DNA of 41,634 nucleotides from Oscillospiraceae bacterium (lineage in GTDB: Bacteria; Bacillota; Clostridia; Oscillospirales; Ruminococcaceae): NCBI GenBank assembly GCA_022766785.1, contig JALEOL010000034.1, positions 1 through 41,634 of the forward strand, given 5' to 3'. The position numbers were made by a program, and so were the translations under genes. Of the stretch, positions 16,796 through 24,870 are shown piece after piece. The first letter of the stretch is position 1. Each line of letters opens with the position of its first letter. Below the pieces are notes generated by a model. The model saw nothing but the letters and a program-made list of their open reading frames with translations, did no database searches and had not been told where the DNA came from.

Positions 16796-17137
16796 GTGGA
16801 ATATTTTCAGATGATAATGGCGCTTATCGGAGTATTGGCGCTGGTATTTCTGCTGTTCTGGCTGATGAAAAAGCTCAACAAGCGCGTTACGGTCAGCGAC
16901 AGCAGGCACATGAAGGTGCTGGAGCGCATAAATCTCGGGCAGGACAAAATGCTGCTGCTGGTAAGCGTCTGCGGAAAGTGCATGGTCATCGGCGTCACCA
17001 ATGGCAGGGTGGAGAAGATCCACGAGCTGGAGGAGACCGAGGATCAGCTTCTAGCGAAAAAGGACGAAAACGGCGGAAACCCGACATTCAGGGAGAGCTT
17101 CAAGACCGTGTTCAAGGACATGATGAACAAGAAGTAA
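16796..17137 (+). CDS. fliO: Flagellar export-gate assembly protein FliO/FliZ
   Basis: FliO (called FliZ in Bacillus) is a single-pass membrane protein that helps FliP assemble into the export gate. The 113-residue protein has one N-terminal helix (IMALIGVLALVFLLFWLMKK). The compact basic cytoplasmic domain contains MKVLERINLGQDKMLLLVSV and GKCMVIGVTNGRVEKIHEL, the family core. I place the start at GTG 16796 because ACAGGAGGACAG is well spaced before it. The ATG at 16757 is inside the preceding hairpin and would add 13 residues not seen in the family. It is followed by fliP after 18 bases. Confidence 0.9.
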   Translation: MEYFQMIMALIGVLALVFLLFWLMKKLNKRVTVSDSRHMKVLERINLGQDKMLLLVSVCGKCMVIGVTNGRVEKIHELEETEDQLLAKKDENGGNPTFRESFKTVFKDMMNKK

Positions 17138-17155
17138 GGCAGGAGGAACGGCAGC

Positions 17156-18067
17156 GTGTTCAGACAGTATCAGCTGACAAAAGAGAATAAGCGGCTTGTG
17201 CTGAGATTTGCCGTGTCCCTGCTTGTGACGGTGCTCCTGACGGTAATGCTGTGCACCCTCTCGGCGTTCGCGGAACAGGGGAGCGCGGAGCAGGTAGTTT
17301 CAACTGCTGAAGCTCCGCTGGAAACGGAAAAGCAGCCCGGGGATTACCTCGATACCGACCCCACATATGTCGGCAACGACACGGGTTCCTCGGTGATACA
17401 GGAGCTTATCGGCGTGGACGCTTCGCAGCCACTGGAGATCATCATTCTGCTGACGCTCATTGCGCTGGCTCCGTCGCTGCTTATCATGATGACCTGCTTT
17501 ACGAGGATCGTCATCGTGCTGGGATTTCTCCGCACGGCGATGCAGACCCAGAGCACTCCGCCGAATATGGTCATCACCGGAATGGCGCTGTTCCTGACGT
17601 TCTTCATCATGGCGCCGGTGTTCTCCGAGATAAACGAGGTGGCATACCAGCCCTACGTCAGCGAGGAGCTTACCACGCAGGAGGCACTGGAAGCGGCTTC
17701 CGTTCCGCTCAAGAAATTTATGCTAAAGCAGACCAGCAATGACGATCTGCAATTCTTCCTCGATCTTTCAAAGACGGAACCTCCCGAGGGCGGCTATACC
17801 GAGGAATACATTCAGAACGACCTCAGCCTGACGGTGATCGTGCCGTCGTTTATGATAAGCGAGCTGAAGCGCGCGTTCCAGATGGGCTTCCTTATCTTCC
17901 TGCCCTTCCTGGTAATAGACCTAGTTGTGGGAAGTACGCTCATGTCCATGGGTATGATGATGCTTCCGCCGGCGATGATCTCAATGCCGTTCAAGATACT
18001 TGTATTCGTGCTTGCGGACGGCTGGAACCTGCTGATAGGCTCCGTTGTCTCAAGCTACAACCTATAG
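17156..18067 (+). CDS. fliP: Flagellar export-gate protein FliP
   Basis: FliP forms, with FliQ and FliR, the helical core of the type III export gate. The 303-residue protein has an N-terminal signal-like hydrophobic stretch (LRFAVSLLVTVLLTVMLCTL), then an extracytoplasmic spacer. The conserved body follows: LEIIILLTLIALAPSLLIMM, TCFTRIVIVLGFLRTAMQTQ, the GMALFLTFFIMAPVF helix, then FMISELKRAFQMGFLIFLPF, LVIDLVVGSTLMSMGMMMLP and PFKILVFVLADGWNLLIGS. These are hallmark FliP sequences. The start is GTG at 17156, with GCAGGAGGAACG upstream. Confidence 0.97.
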   Translation: MFRQYQLTKENKRLVLRFAVSLLVTVLLTVMLCTLSAFAEQGSAEQVVSTAEAPLETEKQPGDYLDTDPTYVGNDTGSSVIQELIGVDASQPLEIIILLTLIALAPSLLIMMTCFTRIVIVLGFLRTAMQTQSTPPNMVITGMALFLTFFIMAPVFSEINEVAYQPYVSEELTTQEALEAASVPLKKFMLKQTSNDDLQFFLDLSKTEPPEGGYTEEYIQNDLSLTVIVPSFMISELKRAFQMGFLIFLPFLVIDLVVGSTLMSMGMMMLPPAMISMPFKILVFVLADGWNLLIGSVVSSYNL

Positions 18068-18089
18068 CTTTCAGAGGGTGGTGTGACTG

Positions 18090-18362
18090 ATGACGCAGGA
18101 CGTTATGATGGAGATATTCCTCGCGGCGATAATGCTGGCGTTCAAGCTGGCGGTGCCGATACTGCTCATTGCGATGATAGTCGGTCTTGTGGTGGCTATA
18201 CTCCAGGCGGCTACGCAGGTGCACGAGCAGACGCTCTCATTTGCGCCCAAGGCGGTCGCGGTCGGTCTGGCGCTGTTTGTTCTCGCACCCTGGATGACCT
18301 CGGAGTGTATCGACTTCGTGAACTTTATCTTCGAGAAGGTCGCCGCAGTGCCCATTACATAA
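18090..18362 (+). CDS. fliQ: Flagellar export-gate protein FliQ
   Basis: FliQ is the smallest gate subunit, with four copies around FliP/FliR. The 90-residue length is exactly that of the family. It has two hydrophobic helices: residues 14-37 (LAFKLAVPILLIAMIVGLVV-type) and 50-75 (AVAVGLALFVLAPWMTS-type). They are joined by the conserved VAILQAATQVHEQTLSFAPK loop. The start is ATG at 18090, with CAGAGGGTGG upstream. It lies 22 bases after fliP and 9 before fliR. Confidence 0.97.
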   Translation: MTQDVMMEIFLAAIMLAFKLAVPILLIAMIVGLVVAILQAATQVHEQTLSFAPKAVAVGLALFVLAPWMTSECIDFVNFIFEKVAAVPIT

Positions 18363-18371
18363 GGCGGCGCC

Positions 18372-19157
18372 ATGTCAGAGATCTGGGGTATCATTCAGAA
18401 CAACTTCGTTGTGGTTATCATGGTGCTGGCAAGGGTCAGCGGTATTTTTACGTTCAATCCGATATTCTCCCGCAACGGAGTTCCAAACATGGTGAAAGCA
18501 GGAGCGTCGCTCATGCTTGCGGTGGTCATGGCGACTGCCGGGGGATTTTCCTACACCATTCCGAATGGTCTGCTGCCGTTCGTGATGGATATAGCAAAGG
18601 AGCTTCTGGTGGGCTTCACGCTGGGCTTTTTTGTGAACCTGATGTTACAGATATTCAACTACGCCGGCGAGGTGGCGGATTTTCAGATCGGCTTTTCAAT
18701 GTCGAAGGGCTACGATCCGACCTTCGGCACGACCAGTATCATTACAAGATACTACAGCTGGTGGTTCATGATATATTTCTTCCTGGTGGGAGGACATCTG
18801 TCCTACATAAAGCTGTTCTCGGTCTCCTATGAGACGATACCGATAGGGTTCAGCGGTCTCAACATCAATTTCACCTATCTTATCGTTCAGTACCTGGAGA
18901 CGGTGATGACTCTCGGCTTAAAGCTGGCTATGCCGATAATCGCCGCGGAGCTTGTCACAGAATTCTGTATCGGTGTGCTGATGAAAGCCGTCCCGTCGAT
19001 ACATGTGTTCGTGCTGAACATACAGATAAAAATGCTGGTGGGATTTGTGGTGCTGGCGGCGAGCAGTACGATGATCGCCGGATTTATGCAGGATATCATG
19101 GATCTGATGTTCGCAAATCTCAACGGAATTCTGGAGCAGATGACCGCAGCCGCATAG
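18372..19157 (+). CDS. fliR: Flagellar export-gate protein FliR
   Basis: FliR caps the FliP-FliQ gate. The 261-residue polytopic protein has about six hydrophobic segments. Conserved points include LARVSGIFTFNPIFSRNGVP near the start, GFTLGFFVNLMLQIFNYAGE in the middle, DFQIGFSMSKGYDP, and the end PSIHVFVLNIQIKMLVGFVV. The start is ATG at 18372. Translation is likely coupled to fliQ (9-base gap). After it lies an inverted-repeat element, and then flhB. Confidence 0.96.
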   Translation: MSEIWGIIQNNFVVVIMVLARVSGIFTFNPIFSRNGVPNMVKAGASLMLAVVMATAGGFSYTIPNGLLPFVMDIAKELLVGFTLGFFVNLMLQIFNYAGEVADFQIGFSMSKGYDPTFGTTSIITRYYSWWFMIYFFLVGGHLSYIKLFSVSYETIPIGFSGLNINFTYLIVQYLETVMTLGLKLAMPIIAAELVTEFCIGVLMKAVPSIHVFVLNIQIKMLVGFVVLAASSTMIAGFMQDIMDLMFANLNGILEQMTAAA

Positions 19158-19190
19158 GGAGCTGTGCAAAACCAGTGCTGCTTCGCTGCG

Positions 19191-19299
19191 ATCAGCGTAT
19201 ACCTAGGGATACGCTGATTAAAGCGTAGCGTATCAAATTCAGCCGCGTGAGTATGCTCATTTGAACGGGGCGAATTTGATTTAATCAGCGTTTCCCTAG
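19191..19299 (+). mobile_element. MITE-like inverted-repeat element (copy A)
   Basis: The 172-base gap between fliR and flhB has no credible gene. Its core, 19203-19299, begins CTAGGGATACGCTGATTAAA and ends with the near-perfect inverse TTTAATCAGCGTTTCCCTAG (one mismatch). Inside, TCAAATTC and GAATTTGA form a second stem. The whole can fold as one long imperfect hairpin. Just left, ATCAGCGTAT (19191-19200) is an extra inverted copy of the end, giving a palindrome around CCTAGGG; this may be the remnant of a neighbouring copy. A related sequence occurs at 35640-35740. This is the structure of a small non-autonomous transposable element; no transposase is present. Confidence 0.7.
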
Positions 19300-19329
19300 A
19301 ATAACACGGCGCGTTGAAAGGGCGGTACT

Positions 19330-20394
19330 ATGGCAGGAGAAGAAAAAACCGAAAAGGCCACCCCGAAAAAGCGCCGGGATCAGCGCAAGGAGGGCAACGT
19401 CCTACAGAGCAAGGAGATCGTAACTGCGGTATCCGTGCTTGGTATTTTTTCGGCGATGCGGCTGCTGCTGGGGCTTGTCACCAAGTCAGTGATGGCGTAT
19501 TCCGGCTCGGTTTTCGAGCATATCGGACAGACCACTGTAAGCCAGGACACCATTATTTCGATATTCACGAACGTTATTACGGTGGTGGGTATCTGCGTGG
19601 GGCCTATCTGCCTTATCGCAATGGCGCTGGGTATCATTCCCACGGTGGCGCAGACCCGGGGTCTGTTCACGATGAAGGCGCTGAAGCCTAAGTTCTCGCG
19701 GCTTAATCCACTTTCGGGAATAAAAAAGCTGTTCTCGATGCAGTCGATCGTCAACATACTGAAGGGGCTTATCGAGGTAATAATCATCGGCGTTGTGATC
19801 TACAACGAGATACAGAGCCGTCTGCCGAAGTTCATCGCATTGATGAACACCGGGGTCATGCAGGGCGTCACCTACGCCATGCTGACGATATTCGACCTTG
19901 TGATGCTGATATGCATAATGCTGGTCTTTGTTGCGGCGGCGGACTTCCTGTTCCAGTGGTGGCAGTTTGAGAAAAAGCTCAAGATGTCCAAGCAGGAGGT
20001 CAAGGAAGAGTTCAAGCAGATGGAGGGCGACCCCCAGATCAAGAGCAAGATAAAGCAGCGGCAGCAGCAGATGGCGCAGATGCGCATGATGCAGGACGTC
20101 CCCAAGGCGGACGTGGTGGTAAGAAACCCGACGCACTTCGCCGTTGCACTAAAATACGACCAAGACAAGAATAACGCACCGCAGGTCATTGCCAAGGGCA
20201 AGGATTTTCTGGCGATGAGAATAGTGCAGATCGCGGAAGAAAACGACGTTATGACTATCGAGGATCCGCCGCTGGCACGTTCGCTGTACAGCATGGTGGA
20301 TATCGGCAGAGAGATCCCTGCGGAGCTTTACAACGCAGTCGCGGAGGTGCTGACGGTGGTTTACCGCGAGAAGCACAAAACGCTGCACGCTTGA
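19330..20394 (+). CDS. flhB: Flagellar export switch protein FlhB
   Basis: FlhB is the export-gate protein whose self-cleavage changes substrate class from hook to filament under control of FliK. The 354-residue protein has a basic N-terminus (EKTEKATPKKRRDQRKEGNV), four transmembrane helices (about residues 30-215), and the cytoplasmic domain. The autocleavage site N-P-T-H is intact (N266, in VVVRNPTHFAVALKYD). The C-terminus includes VQIAEENDVMTIEDPPLARS and the usual LYNAVAEVLTVVYR. The start is ATG at 19330, with GAAAGGGCGG upstream. An inserted repeat element separates it from fliR. Confidence 0.97.
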   Translation: MAGEEKTEKATPKKRRDQRKEGNVLQSKEIVTAVSVLGIFSAMRLLLGLVTKSVMAYSGSVFEHIGQTTVSQDTIISIFTNVITVVGICVGPICLIAMALGIIPTVAQTRGLFTMKALKPKFSRLNPLSGIKKLFSMQSIVNILKGLIEVIIIGVVIYNEIQSRLPKFIALMNTGVMQGVTYAMLTIFDLVMLICIMLVFVAAADFLFQWWQFEKKLKMSKQEVKEEFKQMEGDPQIKSKIKQRQQQMAQMRMMQDVPKADVVVRNPTHFAVALKYDQDKNNAPQVIAKGKDFLAMRIVQIAEENDVMTIEDPPLARSLYSMVDIGREIPAELYNAVAEVLTVVYREKHKTLHA

Positions 20395-20395
20395 T

Positions 20396-20424
20396 TTGAC
20401 AACACTACAATTCGTATATATTCG
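20396..20424 (+). promoter_or_regulatory. Possible weak promoter before flhA
   Basis: TTGACA at 20396-20401 directly follows the flhB stop. No good -10 sits at exact distance: TATTCG is at 17 bases and TATATT at 15. The surrounding 50 bases are AT-rich. This is a tentative call based mainly on the perfect -35 box. Confidence 0.35.
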
Positions 20425-20445
20425 GCATAATATTACAGAAAGGAG

Positions 20446-22572
20446 ATGGGCAGCATAGTCCGCAAGATACTGAGCAATTCGTTTGTTCTGTTTGTAATTT
20501 TCATCGTAATTGCGATAATCATACCGCTCCCCAGCTGGCTGCTGGACTTCCTGATACTGCTCAACATCTCCCTGAGCCTCATTATCCTTGTAATGACCAT
20601 GTTCATAAAAGAGGCGCTGGAGTTCTCGGTATTCCCTACAGTGCTGCTGCTGACAACTGTACTGCGATTGTCGCTGAACGTTTCCACTACGCGAGGCATT
20701 CTTTCCAGCGGCTACGCCGGCAATGTCATTGCGGCGTTCGGACAATTCGTAATGGGCGGCGACGCTATCGTCGGCTTTCTGATATTCATTATCATCGTTT
20801 TGGTAAACTTCATCGTAATCACCAAAGGCTCTGAGCGAGTATCCGAGGTGGCTGCGAGATTTACCCTGGACGCTATGCCCGGTAAGCAGATGGCTATCGA
20901 TGCCGACCTCAATGCAGGCATAATCGACGAGAACGAAGCCAAACGCAGGCGCAGCAACATTCAGCGCGAGGCGGACTTTTACGGCTCCATGGACGGTGCC
21001 ACGAAGTTCGTAAAGGGCGACGCGATAATGTCTATCGTCACCACTCTCGTAAACCTAATCGGCGGCGTTATCATCGGTATGGTGCGCGGCGGCGGTGATT
21101 TCAACACTATCCTCAACACCTATTCCCTGGCGACAGTCGGCGACGGTCTGTGTTCCCAGATCCCGGCGCTGCTGATCTCCGTTGCCACCGGTATGATAGT
21201 TACCCGTGCGGCAAGCGATGACAGCCTTGTAAACGACATCAAGAGCCAGTTCACGGCGCAGCCCTTTGTGCTGATGATAGCAGGTATCGTCATGGTGGTA
21301 ATGATGGTGATACCCGGCTTCCCGACTGTGGTGTGCCTTATTCTGGGCGTGCTGCTGATACTGGGGGCGTTCCTGCTCAACCGCAACAAGAAGAAAATGG
21401 CGGAGCTGGAGCTTGCCCAGCGCAAAAAGGCAGAGGAAAAGGAAATGGAAAAGCTCCCGGCGGACAACGACTACTACCGGGACATCGACAATGTGTTCAA
21501 GCTGCTGAACGTCGAGCCTATCGAGATGGAGTTCGGCTACAGCCTGCTGCGGCTTGTTGACGAGAAATCCGGCGGTAACTTCATCGAGCGTGTGGTTATT
21601 TTCCGAAAGCAGTTCGCGCTGGATATGGGCATGGTCATTCCCTCTGTCAGAATGACGGATAATCCCGAGATAAACCCCAATATGTACATCATCAAGATAA
21701 AGGGCGAGGAGGTCGCAAGAGGAGAGATACTGGTGGATCACTACCTGGCTCTGGACAGCGGCGACGTCACCCAGCAGATCGAGGGTATCGACACGGTGGA
21801 GCCTGCGTTCGGGCTTCCGGCGAAGTGGATATCCGAGGACAAGAAGATCATGGCGGACGTTGCGGGCTACACCCTTATCGATCCGGTTTCCGTCATGATA
21901 ACCCACTGGTCAGAGATCATGAAGCGCTACGCGCATGAGCTTCTTTCCAGGCAGGACGTCAACACCATGCTGGACAACGTGAAAAAGACCAACCCTATCG
22001 TGGTGGACGACATTATCCCGAAGGTCATTTCCGTGGGCTATCTGCAGAAGATACTCGCGAACCTGCTCAGGGAGGGCATTCCGATACGCGACCTGGAGAC
22101 AATACTGGAGACTATCGGCGACCACGCCAACGTGCTGAAGGACACCGATATCATCACGGAATATGTCCGCCAGTCGCTGAAGCGCACGATAACCCACCGC
22201 TTTGCCGAGGCGAATTCGCTGCGCGTTATCACACTGGATACCCAGATAGAGGATCTGATAGTAAGCTCCGTGAAGAAGTCCGACCAGGGCAGCTACCTAG
22301 CAATGGCTCCGGATATGATACAGCGCATCGTCGCGGCTTCCAACCAGGAGATAGACAAGATAAAGGACGTTATCCCGACGGTCATTATCCTGACTTCTCC
22401 GGTGGTGAGGATCTATTACAAGAAGCTCACCGACCAGTTCATACCGAACATCACGGTGCTTTCCTACAGCGAGATAGACTCCACCGCGCAGATACAGGCT
22501 ATAGGCAATATCTCTCTGAACCTGCCCGGTCAGCGCCCCTCGCCCATAGGTCAGCCGGCTGCGGCGCACTGA
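20446..22572 (+). CDS. flhA: Flagellar export-gate protein FlhA
   Basis: FlhA is the largest gate component; its nonameric cytoplasmic ring docks chaperone-substrate complexes. The 708-residue protein has about eight N-terminal helices. The FHIPEP-family signature lies near residues 115-165 (IVITKGSERVSEVAARFTLD, AMPGKQMAIDADLNAGIIDE). The four-domain cytoplasmic part runs from about residue 330. Conserved pieces include GYTLIDPVSVMITHW, GIPIRDLETILETIGDHA and DLIVSSVKKSD. The start is uncertain: ATG at 20446 directly abuts the AGGAG at 20441-20445, which is too close for normal initiation, while ATA at 20455 is at normal distance. Confidence 0.96.
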   Translation: MGSIVRKILSNSFVLFVIFIVIAIIIPLPSWLLDFLILLNISLSLIILVMTMFIKEALEFSVFPTVLLLTTVLRLSLNVSTTRGILSSGYAGNVIAAFGQFVMGGDAIVGFLIFIIIVLVNFIVITKGSERVSEVAARFTLDAMPGKQMAIDADLNAGIIDENEAKRRRSNIQREADFYGSMDGATKFVKGDAIMSIVTTLVNLIGGVIIGMVRGGGDFNTILNTYSLATVGDGLCSQIPALLISVATGMIVTRAASDDSLVNDIKSQFTAQPFVLMIAGIVMVVMMVIPGFPTVVCLILGVLLILGAFLLNRNKKKMAELELAQRKKAEEKEMEKLPADNDYYRDIDNVFKLLNVEPIEMEFGYSLLRLVDEKSGGNFIERVVIFRKQFALDMGMVIPSVRMTDNPEINPNMYIIKIKGEEVARGEILVDHYLALDSGDVTQQIEGIDTVEPAFGLPAKWISEDKKIMADVAGYTLIDPVSVMITHWSEIMKRYAHELLSRQDVNTMLDNVKKTNPIVVDDIIPKVISVGYLQKILANLLREGIPIRDLETILETIGDHANVLKDTDIITEYVRQSLKRTITHRFAEANSLRVITLDTQIEDLIVSSVKKSDQGSYLAMAPDMIQRIVAASNQEIDKIKDVIPTVIILTSPVVRIYYKKLTDQFIPNITVLSYSEIDSTAQIQAIGNISLNLPGQRPSPIGQPAAAH

Positions 22573-22604
22573 CGGCGTAAACTCACTCAGAAGGAGGGAA
22601 AAGC

Positions 22605-23372
22605 ATGGAAAGCAGCAATGCGGCGCTCCTGGAGGAGTACGGCATGAGCCACAGCGAGGCGCTCCGAAATGAGATAGTGCTCAAAAATCTCGGGCTGGTG
22701 CGTGCCTGCGCACTTTCCCTGCGTAATACCTTTATAAAATACGGCGACGTGGACGACGTTGTGAACGAGGGAGTTATCGCCCTGATGGACGCAATCGAGA
22801 GCTTCGACCCGACAAAGGGCGCAAAGTTCGAGACCTACGCTTCGCTGAAGATACGCGGCGCGATCATAGATTACGTCCGCAGGCAGGACTGGGTGCCGAG
22901 ACCTGTGAGAAAATTCGCCCGTGACCTTGACAAGGCGAACAGTATATTGTATAATCAATATAACAGGGCGCCCACAAATGCCGAGCTTGCGGAATACCTT
23001 GGAATGAGCGAGGATAAGCTGCTGAAGGGCATGGCGGACGCTTCCAACACAGTCACCCTCTCCTTTGAGGAGCTGCTGTACGAGGACAATTTCGAAGGCT
23101 CTCCCTCCGCTGATGAGGGCAGCGATTCACGGCTGCTGCGGCAGGAGCTGAGAGAAGTGACCGCTAAGGCGATAGCTTCCCTGAAGGAGAAGGAGCGCCA
23201 GGTCATCACGCTGTACTATTACAAGAGCATGAAGTATTCCGACATCGCAAAGGTCATCGGCGTGTCGGAGTCCAGAGTGTGTCAGATAAACACAAAGGCT
23301 ATGCTGGCGCTGAAAGCGGCGCTGGAGCCTTACATTAAGGGAAGTTCCCCGGAGAAGGAGGAGCAGTCTTGA
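22605..23372 (+). CDS. fliA: Flagellar sigma factor sigma-28 (FliA/SigD)
   Basis: This sigma factor directs RNA polymerase to late flagellar, stator and chemotaxis promoters once the hook is complete. The 255-residue protein has region 2 (YGDVDDVVNEGVIALMDAIE, SFDPTKGAKFETYASLKIRG, AIIDYVRRQDWVPRPVR), a region 3 helix-turn-helix (APTNAELAEYLGMSEDKLL) and region 4 (LKEKERQVITLYYYKSMKYS, DIAKVIGVSESRVCQINTKA). The start is ATG at 22605, with AGAAGGAGGG upstream. It directly follows flhA with a 32-base gap; the flhF and flhG genes commonly found there are absent. Its last codons overlap the start of flgF. Confidence 0.96.
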   Translation: MESSNAALLEEYGMSHSEALRNEIVLKNLGLVRACALSLRNTFIKYGDVDDVVNEGVIALMDAIESFDPTKGAKFETYASLKIRGAIIDYVRRQDWVPRPVRKFARDLDKANSILYNQYNRAPTNAELAEYLGMSEDKLLKGMADASNTVTLSFEELLYEDNFEGSPSADEGSDSRLLRQELREVTAKAIASLKEKERQVITLYYYKSMKYSDIAKVIGVSESRVCQINTKAMLALKAALEPYIKGSSPEKEEQS

Positions 23373-24103
23373 ACAGAGGATACTACTACGCCTGCAACGG
23401 CATGATAATGAACCAGCGCAAGCTGGACTGCATCGGCAACAATCTCGCCAATATGTCCACCGCAGGCTACAAGCGCGACACGATAATCACCAACCGCTTC
23501 CAGGAGCAGATGATACTTGTAAAGCACCGCGAGGAGACCTCCGGCACGTTCGCGCAGACATATGTCGATACTTCCTACACCGACCTCGGGCAGGGCACGT
23601 TTGAGTTCACCGAGTCGCCCTTTGACGTGGCGATAAACGGCGATGTGTACTTCAATATCGCCGGCTACAACGGTGAAACCATGCTCACAAGAAACGGTCA
23701 GTGGGAGCTGGACGGCGAGGGATATCTCTGCCTTTCCAATTCCGGCAGGATACTGGGCGAGAACGGCGAGATATATCTCGGCAACAAGGATTTCGTTATC
23801 GACAACGACGGTGCGATATACCAGGACGGCGAGCTTGTGGACAGGCTGCGGCTCTCATATATCGACCCCGAGGGGAACGTGGACAAGTTCGGCGCGAATA
23901 TGTTCACATCGGTACAGGCTGGGGAAGTCCCCGAGGGAACGCGGTTCGAGATAATCCAGGGCGCATACGAGCGCTCCAATATCGACCTGAATTACGAAAT
24001 GACCATGATGATGAACACCAACCGCATCTACGAGGCGTCAAGCTCTCTGGCGAAGCTTATCGACAGCATGAACCAGAAGGCAACGTCCATCTGCAAGATC
24101 TGA
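23369..24103 (+). CDS. flgF: Flagellar basal-body rod protein FlgF-like (FlhO)
   Basis: A 244-residue rod/hook-family protein. The N-terminus has YYACNGMIMNQRKLDCIGNN and LANMSTAGYKRDT, and the C-terminus GAYERSNIDLNYEMTMMMNT and NRIYEASSSLAKLIDSMN, both typical of FlgF/FlgG. The first of the paired genes after sigD corresponds to flhO in Bacillus, and both members are distal rod proteins. Which of the pair is the functional FlgF is inferred from order. The start is TTG at 23369, overlapping the fliA stop (TTGA), with AGAAGGAGGAG ahead, so translation is coupled. The middle EFTESPFDVAINGDVYFNIA matches the FlgE/F/G core domain. Confidence 0.9.
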   Translation: MNRGYYYACNGMIMNQRKLDCIGNNLANMSTAGYKRDTIITNRFQEQMILVKHREETSGTFAQTYVDTSYTDLGQGTFEFTESPFDVAINGDVYFNIAGYNGETMLTRNGQWELDGEGYLCLSNSGRILGENGEIYLGNKDFVIDNDGAIYQDGELVDRLRLSYIDPEGNVDKFGANMFTSVQAGEVPEGTRFEIIQGAYERSNIDLNYEMTMMMNTNRIYEASSSLAKLIDSMNQKATSICKI

Positions 24104-24127
24104 CAAAGCGCGAGTAAGGAGTAAGTC

Positions 24128-24853
24128 ATGAATATATCTTTCCATACCGGCAAGACCGCCATGATCGCCCAGGCACAGGCGCTCAATGTCTATGGCAACA
24201 ATATCGCAAACGTGAATACCTACGGCTACCAGACCGTCCGCCCCTCTTTCGCGGACTGCCTTTATTCCAGGCAGCGCGCCCCGGAGGAGGACTGGCAGAC
24301 CGGTCACGGCACCTACATACAGAAAACCGATATCATGTTTGAGGAAAGCTCGTTCTATTACACCGAGCGGCCGCTGGATTTCGCGCTGCCCGGCGAGGGC
24401 TTCTTTGCGGTGGAGAACCGTTACGGCGATGTGAACTACACCCGTGACGGCGCTTTCGCCATGACCCAGGCAGAGACCGGGGAGTGGTATCTCGTCAGCA
24501 GCAGCGGCGAGTATGTGCTGGACAGCAACAATCAGCGCATAGTCGTACCGTTCGACGCAGACAATGCAGCACCGGATTATGACGCTCTGAGGGATATGGT
24601 GGGCGTGTTCACCTTCGAGAACGTTTTCGGTATCGAGGCGGCGGCTACCAACCGGTATTCCGCCACTGACAGAAGCGGAGCGGCTGTCGCAGACCCAACC
24701 GCTGAAAAGCTCCAGGGTGTACTGATAACCTCCAACGTAAACCTTGCCGACCAGATGGTGAAGCTCATTGAAACGCAGCGTGCGTATCAGATAAGCTCCA
24801 GGGTGGTTACTACCTCCGATGAGTTCACAAGGATCGCGAATAATCTCAGATGA
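24128..24853 (+). CDS. flgG: Flagellar basal-body rod protein FlgG-like (FlhP)
   Basis: The second of the paired rod proteins, 241 residues. It has the N-terminal motif ALNVYGNNIANVNTYGYQTV, the core domain around RPLDFALPGEGFFAVEN and NYTRDGAFAMTQ, and the C-terminal SNVNLADQMVKLIETQRAYQ followed by VVTTSDEFTRIANNLR. This is the classical FlgG end. It probably forms the distal rod. The start is ATG at 24128, with AGTAAGGAG upstream and a gap of 24 bases after flgF. Assignment to flgG rather than flgF follows the C-terminal match. Confidence 0.91.
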   Translation: MNISFHTGKTAMIAQAQALNVYGNNIANVNTYGYQTVRPSFADCLYSRQRAPEEDWQTGHGTYIQKTDIMFEESSFYYTERPLDFALPGEGFFAVENRYGDVNYTRDGAFAMTQAETGEWYLVSSSGEYVLDSNNQRIVVPFDADNAAPDYDALRDMVGVFTFENVFGIEAAATNRYSATDRSGAAVADPTAEKLQGVLITSNVNLADQMVKLIETQRAYQISSRVVTTSDEFTRIANNLR

Positions 24854-24870
24854 TTTCTTAGGAGAACAAG

